Part shown: positions 18,912-27,982 of the stretch, piece by piece
Layout: each line of letters opens with the position of its first letter
How positions within the stretch are numbered: the first letter of the stretch is position 1
Source of the DNA: Brucella anthropi_A
Lineage (GTDB): Bacteria > Pseudomonadota > Alphaproteobacteria > Rhizobiales > Rhizobiaceae
DNA: 64,000 nucleotides
Direction of reading: 5' to 3'
NCBI RefSeq assembly: GCF_046630315.1
Contig: NZ_LQBD01000033.1
Coordinates: 62,001-126,000 of the forward strand
Made by a program: the position numbers and the translations under genes
The notes under the pieces: generated by a model
Database searches by the model: none
The model's input: the letters and a program-made list of their open reading frames with translations, nothing else
What the model was told of the DNA's origin: nothing

Positions 18912-19364
18912 ATGGCACGTTCTCCGAACCCCAAAGGCTCAGGCGGCCTTTCCCAGCGCCAGCTTCGCGTGGGCGAGCAGGTGCGTCACGCATTGGCGCA
19001 GGTGCTTCAGCGTGGAGAAATCCGCGACGATCTTCTGGCTCGCACCGTGATTTCCGTGTCGGAAGTGCGCATGTCGCCCGATCTCAAGATCGCGACCTGC
19101 TTCATCACGCCGCTTGGCGATGCCGATACCCAGGCGGTCATCAAGGCTTTGGCTGCAAATGCGAAGTTCATTCGCGGCCGCATGGCGCCGAGCCTCGCCC
19201 AAATGAAATACATGCCGGAATTCCGCTTCCGGGCCGATACGAGTTTTGACAATTTTTCCAGGATCGATGCGCTGCTGCGCTCGCCGGAAGTCGCCCGCGA
19301 TCTTGGGCATGACGATGAAGAAGATGGGGAGGCAGACAAGGCTTCCCGCAATGGAGACGAATAA
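18912..19364 (+). CDS. rbfA: Ribosome-binding factor A
   Basis: 150 residues. RbfA is a KH-fold protein needed for 16S rRNA 5'-end processing and cold adaptation. Family segments: RQLRVGEQVRHALAQVLQRGE and VSEVRMSPDLKIATCFITPLG. ATG 18912 has GAGGA at 18897-18901; an upstream in-frame start at 18870 lacks one. The acidic tail ends in DDEEDGEADKASRNGDE. It is three bases from truB, so the two are co-translated. Confidence 0.95.
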   Translation: MARSPNPKGSGGLSQRQLRVGEQVRHALAQVLQRGEIRDDLLARTVISVSEVRMSPDLKIATCFITPLGDADTQAVIKALAANAKFIRGRMAPSLAQMKYMPEFRFRADTSFDNFSRIDALLRSPEVARDLGHDDEEDGEADKASRNGDE

Positions 19365-19367
19365 AGC

Positions 19368-20342
19368 ATGGCAAGACGGGGCAAGAAAAAAGGTCGCCCG
19401 ATATCCGGCTGGGTCATTTTCGACAAGCCGAAGGGGATGGGATCGACCGAAGCGGTCTCGAAGATCAAGTGGCTGTTCAACGCCGAAAAAGCCGGTCATG
19501 CCGGTACGCTCGATCCGCTTGCTTCCGGCATGTTGCCCATAGCGCTGGGCGAAGCCACGAAAACCGTGCCTTATGTCATGGATGGAACCAAGATCTACCG
19601 TTTCACGGTCAGCTGGGGCGAGGAGCGCTCCACGGACGATCTGGAAGGTCAGCCGACCAAGACTTCGGACAAGCGTCCGTCGCGCGCGGATATCGAGGCA
19701 TTGCTGCCGAACTATACCGGCGTCATTTCGCAGGTTCCGCCGCAGTTCTCCGCCATCAAGATCGATGGCGAGCGCGCCTACGACCTCGCCCGTGAAGGCG
19801 AGACGGTCGAGATTCCATCCCGCGAAGTCGAGATCGACCGTCTGGAGATCGTTGGCATTCCGGATGCCGACCGCGCCGAATTCGAGGTTGAATGTTCCAA
19901 GGGCACCTATGTGCGCTCCCTGGCCCGCGACATGGGCCGTGATCTCGGCTGCTACGGCCATATTTCGCAACTGCGTCGCATTGAGGTGGCACCGTTCACG
20001 GAAGAGGATTCCGTTACGCTTGCAGAACTTGAACAGGCATGGCCCCCGCTTCCGCCGAAGGATGAGGAAGGCAATGTCGTGGAGCCCGCGCCGCGCCGCG
20101 ATTTTTCCGCGCTCGATGCTCTGGTGATCGATACGGGTGCGGCGCTCGACTGCCTGCCGCAGGTGCCGCTTTCCGACGATCAGGCGCAACGCGTGCGTCT
20201 GGGAAATCCGGTGATCCTGCGCGGGCGCGATGCACCGCTGGAAGCGGACGAAGCCTGCGTCACGGCACGTGGAAAACTGCTTGCCATCGGCTATATCGAG
20301 CACGGGCAGTTCAAGCCGAAGCGCGTTTTCACAACCGGCTGA
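19368..20342 (+). CDS. truB: tRNA pseudouridine(55) synthase
   Basis: 324 residues. TruB makes pseudouridine 55 in the T-arm of tRNAs. The catalytic Asp lies in GHAGTLDPLASGMLPIALG (about residue 48); other motifs are KTVPYVMDGTKIYRF and VECSKGTYVRSLARDMG. A C-terminal PUA-like part follows (ARGKLLAIGYIEHGQFKPKRVF). Its gene overlaps functionally with rbfA, as in many bacteria, and is followed by a 181-base gap with the rpsO promoter. Confidence 0.96.
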   Translation: MARRGKKKGRPISGWVIFDKPKGMGSTEAVSKIKWLFNAEKAGHAGTLDPLASGMLPIALGEATKTVPYVMDGTKIYRFTVSWGEERSTDDLEGQPTKTSDKRPSRADIEALLPNYTGVISQVPPQFSAIKIDGERAYDLAREGETVEIPSREVEIDRLEIVGIPDADRAEFEVECSKGTYVRSLARDMGRDLGCYGHISQLRRIEVAPFTEEDSVTLAELEQAWPPLPPKDEEGNVVEPAPRRDFSALDALVIDTGAALDCLPQVPLSDDQAQRVRLGNPVILRGRDAPLEADEACVTARGKLLAIGYIEHGQFKPKRVFTTG

Positions 20343-20386
20343 GATTGCGTCGGAAGCGTGCGGTGTGGCTGTAAATTGAATTGAGA

Positions 20387-20415
20387 CTGGCATTCCTGCC
20401 GATTTTGCACTATAT
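20387..20415 (+). promoter_or_regulatory. Promoter of rpsO
   Basis: CTGGCA 20387-20392, a 17-base spacer, CTATAT 20410-20415, close to the rhizobial consensus CTTGAC-N17-CTATAT, about 105 bases upstream of the rpsO start. Confidence 0.5.
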
Positions 20416-20523
20416 GCCCCTCATCGATCATGCGTAAAAGCATGTCAATCGTGTCAATGGCCCGCGCTGGACGACATCCCGGCCCGGGCGTCTGGTTTTC
20501 CTCTCATCTAGAAAGGTGTTACG

Positions 20524-20793
20524 ATGTCGATTACTGCTGAGCGCAAGCAAGCACTTATCAAGGAATACGCCACCAAGGAAGGCGACACCGGTTCTCCTGA
20601 AGTACAGGTTGCCGTTCTTTCCGAGCGTATCGCCAACCTCACCGAACACTTCAAGGGCCACAAGAATGACAATCATTCGCGTCGCGGCCTCCTGAAGCTG
20701 GTTTCGCAGCGTCGTCGCCTTCTTGACTATGTCAAGGGCATTGACGAAGCGCGTTATCAGGCGCTGATCGGCCGTCTCGGCCTGCGCCGTTAA
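20524..20793 (+). CDS. rpsO: 30S ribosomal protein S15
   Basis: 89 residues, exactly the usual length. S15 binds the central domain of 16S rRNA early in 30S assembly. Conserved segments are GDTGSPEVQVAVLSERI, HFKGHKNDNHSRRGLL and RRRLLDYVKG. GAAAGG lies upstream at 20511-20516. The rpsO-pnp order is the classic one; a terminator at 20803 separates them. Confidence 0.98.
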   Translation: MSITAERKQALIKEYATKEGDTGSPEVQVAVLSERIANLTEHFKGHKNDNHSRRGLLKLVSQRRRLLDYVKGIDEARYQALIGRLGLRR

Positions 20794-20802
20794 GGTTGAA
20801 AT

Positions 20803-20836
20803 CGGGCGACGCCTCAAAACGTCGCCCGTTTGATTT
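20803..20836 (+). terminator. Terminator of rpsO
   Basis: CGGGCGACG 20803-20811 pairs with CGTCGCCCG 20820-20828 over CCTCAAAA, followed by TTTGATTTT. The pnp leader that follows (20837-21061) has no credible gene; it contains GACTGG-A-CCAGTC at 20921-20933. Confidence 0.85.
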
Positions 20837-21061
20837 TGAATGGGGCTATTCGTGGCCCTTGAAACCCGGCCCGGCGGCATGGCGCTCCCGGATCGGATGC
20901 CCGAGAGCCAAACGGCTCGCGACTGGACCAGTCATGGGGCAGGATTGCAGGCAGTTCGTTTGATTTTCCGCGAGCTTCCCGTTGTCTTGCCCGTGGCCTG
21001 TCCGCCAACCCGGCAATGCCTTCAGACGCTTTTGCGCGGCATCGCCACATGAGGACAAGAT

Positions 21062-23206
21062 ATGTTCAATACCCATAAAGTAGAAATCGAATGGGGCGGT
21101 CGTCCGCTTACGCTCGAAACCGGCAAGATCGCTCGTCAGGCTGACGGCGCGGTTCTGGCAACCTATGGAGAAACCGTCGTTCTGGCGACAGTCGTTTCCG
21201 CCAAGGAGCCGAAGCCGGGTCAGGATTTCTTCCCGCTGACCGTCAACTATCAGGAAAAGACCTATGCCGCCGGCAAGATTCCTGGTGGCTACTTCAAGCG
21301 TGAAGGCCGTCCGAGCGAAAACGAAACGCTGGTTTCGCGTCTGATCGACCGCCCGATCCGCCCGCTCTTCGTCGATGGCTACAAGAACGACACGCAGGTT
21401 GTCATCACCGTTGTCCAGCACGATCTGGAAAACGATCCGGACGTCCTGTCGATGGTGGCAGCTTCGGCAGCGCTCACCATTTCCGGCGTGCCTTTCATGG
21501 GCCCGATCGGCGGCGCGCGCGTCGGCTACATCAACGGCGAATACGTCCTGAACCCGAATATCGACGAAATGCCGGAATCGAAGCTCGATCTGGTCGTCGC
21601 CGGTACGTCGGAAGCCGTGCTGATGGTTGAATCCGAAGCACAGGAACTCTCCGAAGAAGTCATGCTCGGCGCCGTCGTGTTCGGCCAGAAGGGCTTCCAG
21701 CCTGTGATTGACGCGATCATCAAGCTTGCTGAGGTTGCCGCCAAGGAACCGCGCGACTTCCAGCCGGAAGACCTGTCGGCCCTCGAAGCCAAGATGCTTG
21801 CCGTTGTCGAAAACGAGCTGCGCGACGCCTACAAGATCACCGAAAAGCAGGCCCGTTACGCCGCCGTCGATGCCGCCAAGGCAAAGGCGAAGGAACATTT
21901 CTTCCCTGAAGGCGCGGAAGAAACGGAAATGTCGCCGGAACAGTTCGCGACCATCTTCAAGCACTTGCAGGCCAAGATCGTTCGCTGGAACATTCTCGAC
22001 ACCGGCAGCCGCATCGATGGTCGTGACCTTTCGACCGTTCGCCCGATCGTTTCGGAAGTCGGCCTTCTGCCGCGCACCCACGGTTCGGCCCTGTTCACCC
22101 GTGGTGAAACGCAGGCAATCGTCGTCGCCACGCTCGGCACCGGCGAAGACGAACAGATGATCGATGCCCTGACCGGCACCTACAAGCAGCCTTTCATGCT
22201 GCATTACAACTTCCCGCCTTACTCCGTCGGCGAAACCGGCCGCATGGGTTCGCCGGGCCGTCGTGAAATCGGCCATGGCAAGCTCGCATGGCGCGCTATC
22301 CACCCGATGCTGCCTGCCGCCGAGCAGTTCCCCTACACGATCCGCGCCGTTTCCGAGATCACGGAATCGAACGGCTCGTCCTCGATGGCAACGGTTTGCG
22401 GCACCTCGCTGGCCCTGATGGATGCAGGCGTTCCGCTCGCACGTCCGGTTGCCGGTATCGCCATGGGCCTCATCAAGGAAGGCGAACGTTTCGCCGTTCT
22501 TTCCGACATTCTGGGCGATGAAGATCACCTCGGCGACATGGATTTCAAGGTTGCCGGTACGGAAAACGGCATCACCTCGCTGCAGATGGACATCAAGATC
22601 GACGGTATCACCGAAGAGATCATGAAGGTGGCTCTGGAACAGGCCAAGGGCGGCCGCATCCACATCCTCGGCGAAATGGCGAAGGCCCTGTCGACCTCGC
22701 GTGCCGAACTCGGCGAATTCGCCCCGCGCATCGAAGTGATGAACATCCCGACCGACAAGATCCGTGATGTGATCGGTTCCGGCGGCAAGGTCATCCGCGA
22801 AATCGTGGAAAAGACCGGCGCCAAGATCAACATCGAAGACGATGGCACGGTGAAGATCGCCTCGTCCAACGGCAAGGAAATCGAAGCCGCCAAGAAGTGG
22901 ATTCACTCGATTGTTGCTGAGCCGGAAGTCGGCGAAATCTACGAAGGCACGGTCGTCAAGACCGCTGACTTCGGCGCTTTCGTGAACTTCTTCGGCCCGC
23001 GTGACGGTCTGGTTCACATTTCACAGCTGGCTTCCGACCGCGTTGCCAAGACCACCGATGTGGTCAAGGAAGGCCAGAAGGTCTGGGTCAAGCTCATGGG
23101 CTTTGACGAGCGCGGCAAGGTTCGCCTGTCGATGAAGGTCGTCGATCAGGAAACGGGCAAGGAAATTGCTCAGGAAAAGAAGAAGGAAGAAGCTGACGCT
23201 GAATAA
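21062..23206 (+). CDS. pnp: Polyribonucleotide nucleotidyltransferase (PNPase)
   Basis: 714 residues. PNPase is a phosphorolytic 3'-5' exoribonuclease and part of RNA degradosomes. It has two RNase PH-like cores (1-230 and 310-550), including FFPLTVNYQEK, RPIRPLF and GSPGRREIGHGKLAWRA, then a KH domain (IPTDKIRDVIGSGGKVIRE) and an S1 domain (GEIYEGTVVKTADFGAFVNF). The ATG follows a GAGGAC-like site. In enterobacteria pnp is autoregulated through its leader after RNase III cleavage; a comparable structure is not proven here. Confidence 0.98.
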   Translation: MFNTHKVEIEWGGRPLTLETGKIARQADGAVLATYGETVVLATVVSAKEPKPGQDFFPLTVNYQEKTYAAGKIPGGYFKREGRPSENETLVSRLIDRPIRPLFVDGYKNDTQVVITVVQHDLENDPDVLSMVAASAALTISGVPFMGPIGGARVGYINGEYVLNPNIDEMPESKLDLVVAGTSEAVLMVESEAQELSEEVMLGAVVFGQKGFQPVIDAIIKLAEVAAKEPRDFQPEDLSALEAKMLAVVENELRDAYKITEKQARYAAVDAAKAKAKEHFFPEGAEETEMSPEQFATIFKHLQAKIVRWNILDTGSRIDGRDLSTVRPIVSEVGLLPRTHGSALFTRGETQAIVVATLGTGEDEQMIDALTGTYKQPFMLHYNFPPYSVGETGRMGSPGRREIGHGKLAWRAIHPMLPAAEQFPYTIRAVSEITESNGSSSMATVCGTSLALMDAGVPLARPVAGIAMGLIKEGERFAVLSDILGDEDHLGDMDFKVAGTENGITSLQMDIKIDGITEEIMKVALEQAKGGRIHILGEMAKALSTSRAELGEFAPRIEVMNIPTDKIRDVIGSGGKVIREIVEKTGAKINIEDDGTVKIASSNGKEIEAAKKWIHSIVAEPEVGEIYEGTVVKTADFGAFVNFFGPRDGLVHISQLASDRVAKTTDVVKEGQKVWVKLMGFDERGKVRLSMKVVDQETGKEIAQEKKKEEADAE

Positions 23207-23230
23207 GCGTTGCGTCTTTGCTGAAACTGG

Positions 23231-23257
23231 AAAGCGCGCCTCCGGGCGCGCTTTTTT
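23231..23257 (+). terminator. Terminator of pnp
   Basis: AAGCGCGCC 23232-23240 pairs with GGCGCGCTT 23245-23253, loop TCCG, followed by TTTT. A textbook intrinsic terminator. Confidence 0.9.
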
Positions 23258-23293
23258 GTTGCATGGGATTCATTTCAAGATCATGGATGAACC

Positions 23294-24316
23294 ATGATGA
23301 CACCGGCACAGAAAACACTTTTTCTCCCCTTCGATCAGGGCATTCTCGATATGCCTGAACAAGGGCAATCCTTCCTCGCCTGCGGCCTTGCGGCGGACCG
23401 GCTTCTGGAGCCGGAATGGAAGCAGGCGCTGACATGCCTGCAACCCTGGCGCCCCGACTGGCTGGCGCTCGGCAGGGAAGGCTTTCGCGCAGAGCCGAGA
23501 TTGGCCGCAGACAGCCGTTTTTCCGGTGGGCTGCTTCTGCTCGGAAAACATCGCGGACGCAATGAGGCATGGTTTGCGGAGCTTCTGGCGCGTGTTGAGC
23601 CGGGCGGGTGGATTGCCGTGTCCGGCGACAAGAAGCTTGGTATCGACAGTTTTCGCAAATGGGTCGGCAATATTGCCGAGATCAGCGACCGCATGTCGAA
23701 AAACCATGCGGTGGTTTTCTGGCTGAAGCGCCCCGCCGATTTGGACGACGATTTCATCGCGGCGCTGAAACCGCTTGCGACCGATATTGATGAGGTGTTC
23801 CGGACCGAACCCGGCATGTTCTCGCATGGCGTCATCGACAAGGGTTCGGCGCTGCTCGTCCCGCATATGGAAAAGATCGTCTTCGGCAATGTGGCCGATC
23901 TTGGTGCGGGCTGGGGTTATCTCGCCGCGCAATGCCTGAAATTTACCGATCGCATCACGTCGATTGACCTCTATGAAGCCGATTACGAGGCGCTGGAAGC
24001 CGCACGCGGCAATCTGGAGCGGTTGTCCGCGTCGGTGCCGATCAACTTCAACTGGTTTGACGTGGCGAGCGAAAAGATGGCAGGCATCTACGACACAGTG
24101 ATCATGAACCCGCCGTTCCACGAGGGGCGGGCGACGGACGTATCGCTTGGGCAGGCATTTATCGCCGCTGCCGCCTCGCGTCTGAAGCCGGGCGGGCGTC
24201 TGCTGATGGTCGCAAACCGTCAATTGCCTTATGAAACGACCCTCAAAGGGTTGTTCAAGAACGTGACGCTTCTTGAAGAGTCGAATGGTTTCAAAATCTT
24301 CGATGCGAAGAAATAA
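23294..24316 (+). CDS. Class I methyltransferase, RsmC-like (16S rRNA m2G1207 type)
   Basis: 340 residues with the two-part RsmC architecture: a degenerate N-terminal methyltransferase-like half and a C-terminal active half. The C-terminal SAM loop is VADLGAGWGYLAAQ and the catalytic motif is NPPFHEG, typical of N2-guanine methyltransferases; NRQLPYE near the end is a family feature. RsmC methylates G1207 of 16S rRNA; RlmG is a close relative, so the exact target is inferred. ATG at 23294 or 23297. A bidirectional terminator separates it from fabI. Confidence 0.82.
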   Translation: MMTPAQKTLFLPFDQGILDMPEQGQSFLACGLAADRLLEPEWKQALTCLQPWRPDWLALGREGFRAEPRLAADSRFSGGLLLLGKHRGRNEAWFAELLARVEPGGWIAVSGDKKLGIDSFRKWVGNIAEISDRMSKNHAVVFWLKRPADLDDDFIAALKPLATDIDEVFRTEPGMFSHGVIDKGSALLVPHMEKIVFGNVADLGAGWGYLAAQCLKFTDRITSIDLYEADYEALEAARGNLERLSASVPINFNWFDVASEKMAGIYDTVIMNPPFHEGRATDVSLGQAFIAAAASRLKPGGRLLMVANRQLPYETTLKGLFKNVTLLEESNGFKIFDAKK

Positions 24317-24320
24317 AACA

Positions 24321-24349
24321 AAAAACCCGGCATCTCAGCCGGGTTTTTT
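24321..24349. terminator. Bidirectional terminator between the rsmC-like gene and fabI
   Basis: AAAAACCCGGC 24321-24331, loop ATCTCA, GCCGGGTTTTT 24338-24348, with T-runs in both directions, between convergent genes. Confidence 0.9.
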
Positions 24350-24366
24350 GTTAAGCAAAACGAAGA

Positions 24367-25185
24367 TCACTCGCCGCGTTCCGCGTCAGAGCTTTTCAGC
24401 TCTTCCAGCGTCGGCATGGAGACGATGTTGTAGCCCGAATCCACATAATGGATTTCACCGGTGACGCCGCTCGACAGATCGGACAGCAGATAGACTGCCG
24501 ATTTGCCGACATCGTCGATATCGACGGTGCGGCGCAGCGGCGAGTTACGGCGCTGATAGCTGAAGATTGCGCGGGCATCGCCGATGCCGGCACCGGCCAG
24601 CGTGCGCACCGGCCCTGCCGAGATCGCATTGACGCGGATACCCTGCGGGCCGTAATCGGCAGCAAGATAACGAACCATGGCTTCAAGCGCGGCCTTGGCG
24701 ACGCCCATGACATTGTAGTTCGGGATGGTGCGGGTTGAGCCGCCATAGGTCAGCGTCAGGATCGAGCCGCCGTCCTTCATGAGTTTTTCGGCGCGTTGCG
24801 CCATTTCCGTGAAGGAGTAGGCGGAAATCACCATGGTGCGGCTGAAATTTTCGCGCGTGGTGACGTCTGCGTAGCGGCCCTTCAGTTCGGTCTTGTCGGA
24901 GAAACCGATGGCGTGCACGATGAAATCGAGCTTGCCCCACTTCTTTTCGATTTCGGCAAAAACCGCATCGACCGATTCGATATCTTCAACATCGCAAGGC
25001 AGGACGAAATCGGAGCCAACCTGTTCGGCCAGCGGCTTCACGCGCTTGCCGAGTGCATCGCCCTGATAGGTGAAGGCGAGTTCAGCACCTTGTGCTGCGA
25101 GTTGTTTTGAAATTCCCCAAGCGAGTGAGTGATTATTCGCGACCCCCATGATGAGGCCGCGTTTGCCTTTCATCAAACCTTCCAT
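24367..25185 (-). CDS. fabI: Enoyl-[acyl-carrier-protein] reductase (NADH), FabI
   Basis: 272 residues. FabI catalyses the last reduction of each fatty-acid elongation cycle and is the triclosan target. It is an SDR enzyme with an unusual glycine motif (GLIMGVANNHSLAWGIS) and the active-site Tyr-x6-Lys in NYNVMGVAK, with a preceding TLTYGG. It is the third gene of the fabA-fabB-fabI set on the minus strand, 14 bases after fabB. MKGKRGLIMG at codon 5 is an alternative start. Confidence 0.95.
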   Translation of the reverse strand: MEGLMKGKRGLIMGVANNHSLAWGISKQLAAQGAELAFTYQGDALGKRVKPLAEQVGSDFVLPCDVEDIESVDAVFAEIEKKWGKLDFIVHAIGFSDKTELKGRYADVTTRENFSRTMVISAYSFTEMAQRAEKLMKDGGSILTLTYGGSTRTIPNYNVMGVAKAALEAMVRYLAADYGPQGIRVNAISAGPVRTLAGAGIGDARAIFSYQRRNSPLRRTVDIDDVGKSAVYLLSDLSSGVTGEIHYVDSGYNIVSMPTLEELKSSDAERGE

Positions 25186-25199
25186 ATTTTCCCTCTCCC

Positions 25200-26423
25200 T
25201 CAGCCCTGGTAGCGCTGGAAAACCAGCGTTGCATTGGTGCCGCCAAATCCGAAGGAGTTGGAGAGCACGGTGTTGAGCTGAGCGTTGTCAATGCGCTTGC
25301 GAACGATAGGCATGTCCGCGAAGGCAGGGTCCAGTTCTTCGATATGTGCGCTTTCGCAAATGAAATTGTTCTGCATCATCAAAAGCGAATAGATCGCTTC
25401 CTGCACGCCGGTCGCACCGAGCGAGTGTCCGGTCAGCGATTTGGTTGCGGCGATCGGCGGGCAGGCGTCGCCCGAGCCGAAGACCTGGCGAATCGCTTCG
25501 ATTTCCGGCGCGTCGCCCGCAGGCGTCGAGGTTGCGTGCGGATTGATGTAATCGATCTTGCCCTTGACGGTCGAAAGCGCCATCTTCATGCAGCGGATCG
25601 CGCCTTCGCCCGATGGAGCCACCATGTCGTAGCCATCGGAGGTCGCGCCATAACCGACGATCTCACCGTAAATCTTGGCGCCACGGGCAAGGGCCGTGTC
25701 GAGGTCTTCCAGCACCAGAACGCCCGCGCCGCCCGCGATCACAAAGCCGTCGCGGTTTTTGTCATAGGCGCGCGAGGCGGTGGATGGCGTGTCGTTATAT
25801 TTCGACGACATGGCGCCCATGGCGTCGAAAAGCACCGAAAGCGTCCAGTCGAGGTCTTCGCAGCCGCCCGCGAACATGCGGTCCTGTTTGCCATACTGGA
25901 TCATCTCGAACGCATTGCCGATGCAGTGGTTGGACGTCGCGCAGGCCGAGGAGATCGAATAGTTGATGCCCTTGATCTTGAAGAAGGTCGCAAGCGTCGC
26001 GGAAGCCGTCGAACTCATGGCTTTCGGCACGGCGAACGGGCCGACGCGCTTCGGACCCTTTTCGCGGGTGATGTCGGCACTATCGACGATAGTGCGCGTC
26101 GAAGGACCGCCGGAACCCATGATGATGCCGGTGCGCTCGTTGGAAACTTCCTCTTCGGAAAGTCCGGCATCGGCAATAGCCTGATCCATCGCAATGTGGT
26201 TCCAGGCCGTGCCACGACCATGAAAGCGCATCGCGCGCCGGTCGACCAGCGCTTCGACGTCGATATTCGGGGCACCGTGCACCTGGCAGCGGAAGCCGAG
26301 TTCGGCATATTCCTCAGCGCGGGAGATGCCGGACTTTGCTTCACGCAGCGAAGCCGTGACCTCTTCGGTGTTGTTGCCAATCGAGGATACGATCCCCATA
26401 CCCGTTACGACCACACGCCGCAT
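25200..26423 (-). CDS. fabB: 3-oxoacyl-[acyl-carrier-protein] synthase I, FabB
   Basis: 407 residues. FabB is the condensing enzyme essential for elongating unsaturated acyl chains made by FabA. The Cys-His-His triad is visible in SSACATSNHCIGNA (Cys near 162), HATSTPAGD (His) and TKSLTGHSLGATG (Lys and His); GFGGTNATLVF closes the protein. A ribosome site GGAGAA lies before ATG 26423. The 163-base gap to fabA has no clear terminator, so the two are probably cotranscribed. Confidence 0.96.
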   Translation of the reverse strand: MRRVVVTGMGIVSSIGNNTEEVTASLREAKSGISRAEEYAELGFRCQVHGAPNIDVEALVDRRAMRFHGRGTAWNHIAMDQAIADAGLSEEEVSNERTGIIMGSGGPSTRTIVDSADITREKGPKRVGPFAVPKAMSSTASATLATFFKIKGINYSISSACATSNHCIGNAFEMIQYGKQDRMFAGGCEDLDWTLSVLFDAMGAMSSKYNDTPSTASRAYDKNRDGFVIAGGAGVLVLEDLDTALARGAKIYGEIVGYGATSDGYDMVAPSGEGAIRCMKMALSTVKGKIDYINPHATSTPAGDAPEIEAIRQVFGSGDACPPIAATKSLTGHSLGATGVQEAIYSLLMMQNNFICESAHIEELDPAFADMPIVRKRIDNAQLNTVLSNSFGFGGTNATLVFQRYQG

Positions 26424-26586
26424 CGCGTTCTCCTTTACACCTGATCCGTGAGCGGTGGGTCCGTCCTGCGGACTGCCGCCTGTTCGCGGTTACATAGGTG
26501 CGTTCTTCGCATGTTTTGAGCGCGGCCGCATGAAAACTGTTCACTTTTTTGCCGTCGCGCTCGTGGATGATGATGATCGAGGCGCC

Positions 26587-27105
26587 TTACTGGCCCTCGC
26601 TGTCCTTTGACAGGCCGACGCGCAGATCGGTTGCGCGGTAGATGGTTTCGCCGTCGGCCTTCAGCCAGCCGTCAGCCGTGCCGAGCACGAGGCGGCCACG
26701 CATGACGCGCTTGAAATCGATGCCGTATTCCAGAAGCTTGGTGTGCGGGCGGACCATGCCCTTGAACTTTACTTCGCCGGTGGAAAGCGCCATGCCGCGG
26801 CCCGGTTCGCCGAGCCAGCCGAGGAAGAAGCCGGTGAGCTGCCACATGCCGTCGAGGCCAAGGCAGCCCGGCATGATCGGATTGCCCTGAAAATGGCACG
26901 GGAAATACCAGTCGTCGGGCCGCACGTCGTATTCGGCGCGGATATAGCCCTTGTCGAACTCGCCGCCGGTTTCGGAAATATCGGTGATGCGATGGACCAT
27001 CAGCATCGGGGGCAGGGGAAGCTGAGCATTGCCGGGACCGAACATCTCACCGCGCGCGCAGGCCAGGAGTTCTTCATACCCGTAGCTTGATTTCTGTTCT
27101 GCCAT
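26587..27105 (-). CDS. fabA: 3-hydroxydecanoyl-[acyl-carrier-protein] dehydratase/isomerase, FabA
   Basis: 172 residues. FabA dehydrates 3-hydroxydecanoyl-ACP and isomerises trans-2 to cis-3, starting anaerobic unsaturated fatty-acid synthesis. Active-site His is in PCHFQGNPIMPGCLG and Asp in LGLDGMWQLTGF. ATG 27105 has GGGAGG eight bases upstream; the open frame extends to 27207 without such a site. It lies divergent to irr, a conserved rhizobial order. Confidence 0.96.
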   Translation of the reverse strand: MAEQKSSYGYEELLACARGEMFGPGNAQLPLPPMLMVHRITDISETGGEFDKGYIRAEYDVRPDDWYFPCHFQGNPIMPGCLGLDGMWQLTGFFLGWLGEPGRGMALSTGEVKFKGMVRPHTKLLEYGIDFKRVMRGRLVLGTADGWLKADGETIYRATDLRVGLSKDSEGQ

Positions 27106-27260
27106 TACGCCTCCCTTGAGGTTTATTCTGTATCGACCGGCAATCCGGCCCGGTTGTAGGTTTACCGGAACATCCCTACCACAGACTGTTTCCGGCAGTA
27201 AAATCACGCAATGGGGTTATTCGGAGGTTTATCCGAAAAAGCGGTCAATCCCCAAGGCTA

Positions 27261-27289
27261 TTGATAGTTATTTCGCAACGGCATATATC
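27261..27289 (+). promoter_or_regulatory. Promoter of irr with an overlapping inverted repeat
   Basis: TTGATA 27261-27266, a 17-base spacer, TATATC 27284-27289. ATTGATA (27260-27266) and TATCAAT (27286-27292) form an inverted repeat exactly over the two promoter boxes, which could be an operator. Confidence 0.5.
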
Positions 27290-27369
27290 AATGTCAGTAT
27301 GCAATGGGCAACAGCCCGTTTGACGATTGATGATTTTGCTACAAGCTTGTGACGGAACCAACGGTGAAT

Positions 27370-27807
27370 ATGCAGTCTTCACATACCCACTCGACGGTCT
27401 CGCTGGAAGAGCGGCTTCGCCATGCGGGCCTGCGTCCGACGCGGCAGCGCGTTGCGCTTGCGAGCCTGATCTTTGCCCAGGGCGATCGCCATCTGTCCGC
27501 AGAAGACCTGCATGAAGAGGCCGTCATGGCCGACGTGCCGGTGTCGCTGGCGACGGTTTACAACACGCTGCACCAGTTCACGGAAGCCGGTATGCTGCGT
27601 ATCATCGCGGTCGAAGGCTCGAAGACCTATTTCGATACGAATATTTCGGATCACCAGCATTTCTTCCTCGAAGGGGAAAATGTCGTGTTCGATATTCCGC
27701 ATGGCGAGAGAGGGCAGCCGACTGTTGCCAACATGCCGGATGCACCGCAGGGCATGGAAATCGTCAATGTGGATATTATCGTGCGCCTGCGCCGCAAGGG
27801 CCGGTAG
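27370..27807 (+). CDS. irr: Iron response regulator Irr (Fur family)
   Basis: 145 residues. Irr is the Fur-superfamily regulator that controls haem and iron genes in Rhizobiales and Brucella and responds to haem rather than free iron. Winged-helix region RLRHAGLRPTRQRVALASLIF to VSLATVYNTLHQFTEAG; the His-containing ISDHQHFF segment corresponds to the haem/metal site. ATG 27370 gives the usual length; a GTG at 27349 would add seven residues. Neighbour of fabA, as in other Rhizobiales. Assignment as Irr rather than Fur or Mur rests on synteny and the DHQHFF segment. Confidence 0.88.
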   Translation: MQSSHTHSTVSLEERLRHAGLRPTRQRVALASLIFAQGDRHLSAEDLHEEAVMADVPVSLATVYNTLHQFTEAGMLRIIAVEGSKTYFDTNISDHQHFFLEGENVVFDIPHGERGQPTVANMPDAPQGMEIVNVDIIVRLRRKGR

Positions 27808-27860
27808 ACAGGGCGGGCGATGGGGCCGGTGACAGGCCCTTTTCAATCGGGAATAAAAAG

Positions 27861-27884
27861 AAAGCGGCGCGGCCGCTTTTTTTG
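27861..27884 (+). terminator. Terminator of irr
   Basis: AAAGCGGC 27861-27868 pairs with GCCGCTTT 27872-27879, loop GCG, followed by a run of T. Confidence 0.85.
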
Positions 27885-27982
27885 TTGCCTGTTGATGGCG
27901 CGGCGCTGAAAAGGAGTAGAGTTGTGCGGCCCCGGCTGAATCGCCTCCCAGGTTTCGGCCGGCTACATTCCAAGGAGATATC

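Noticed and set aside
20840..21052. 70-codon frame between rpsO and pnp
   Set aside because: No ribosome site, no recognisable protein; lies in the pnp leader where structured RNA is expected.
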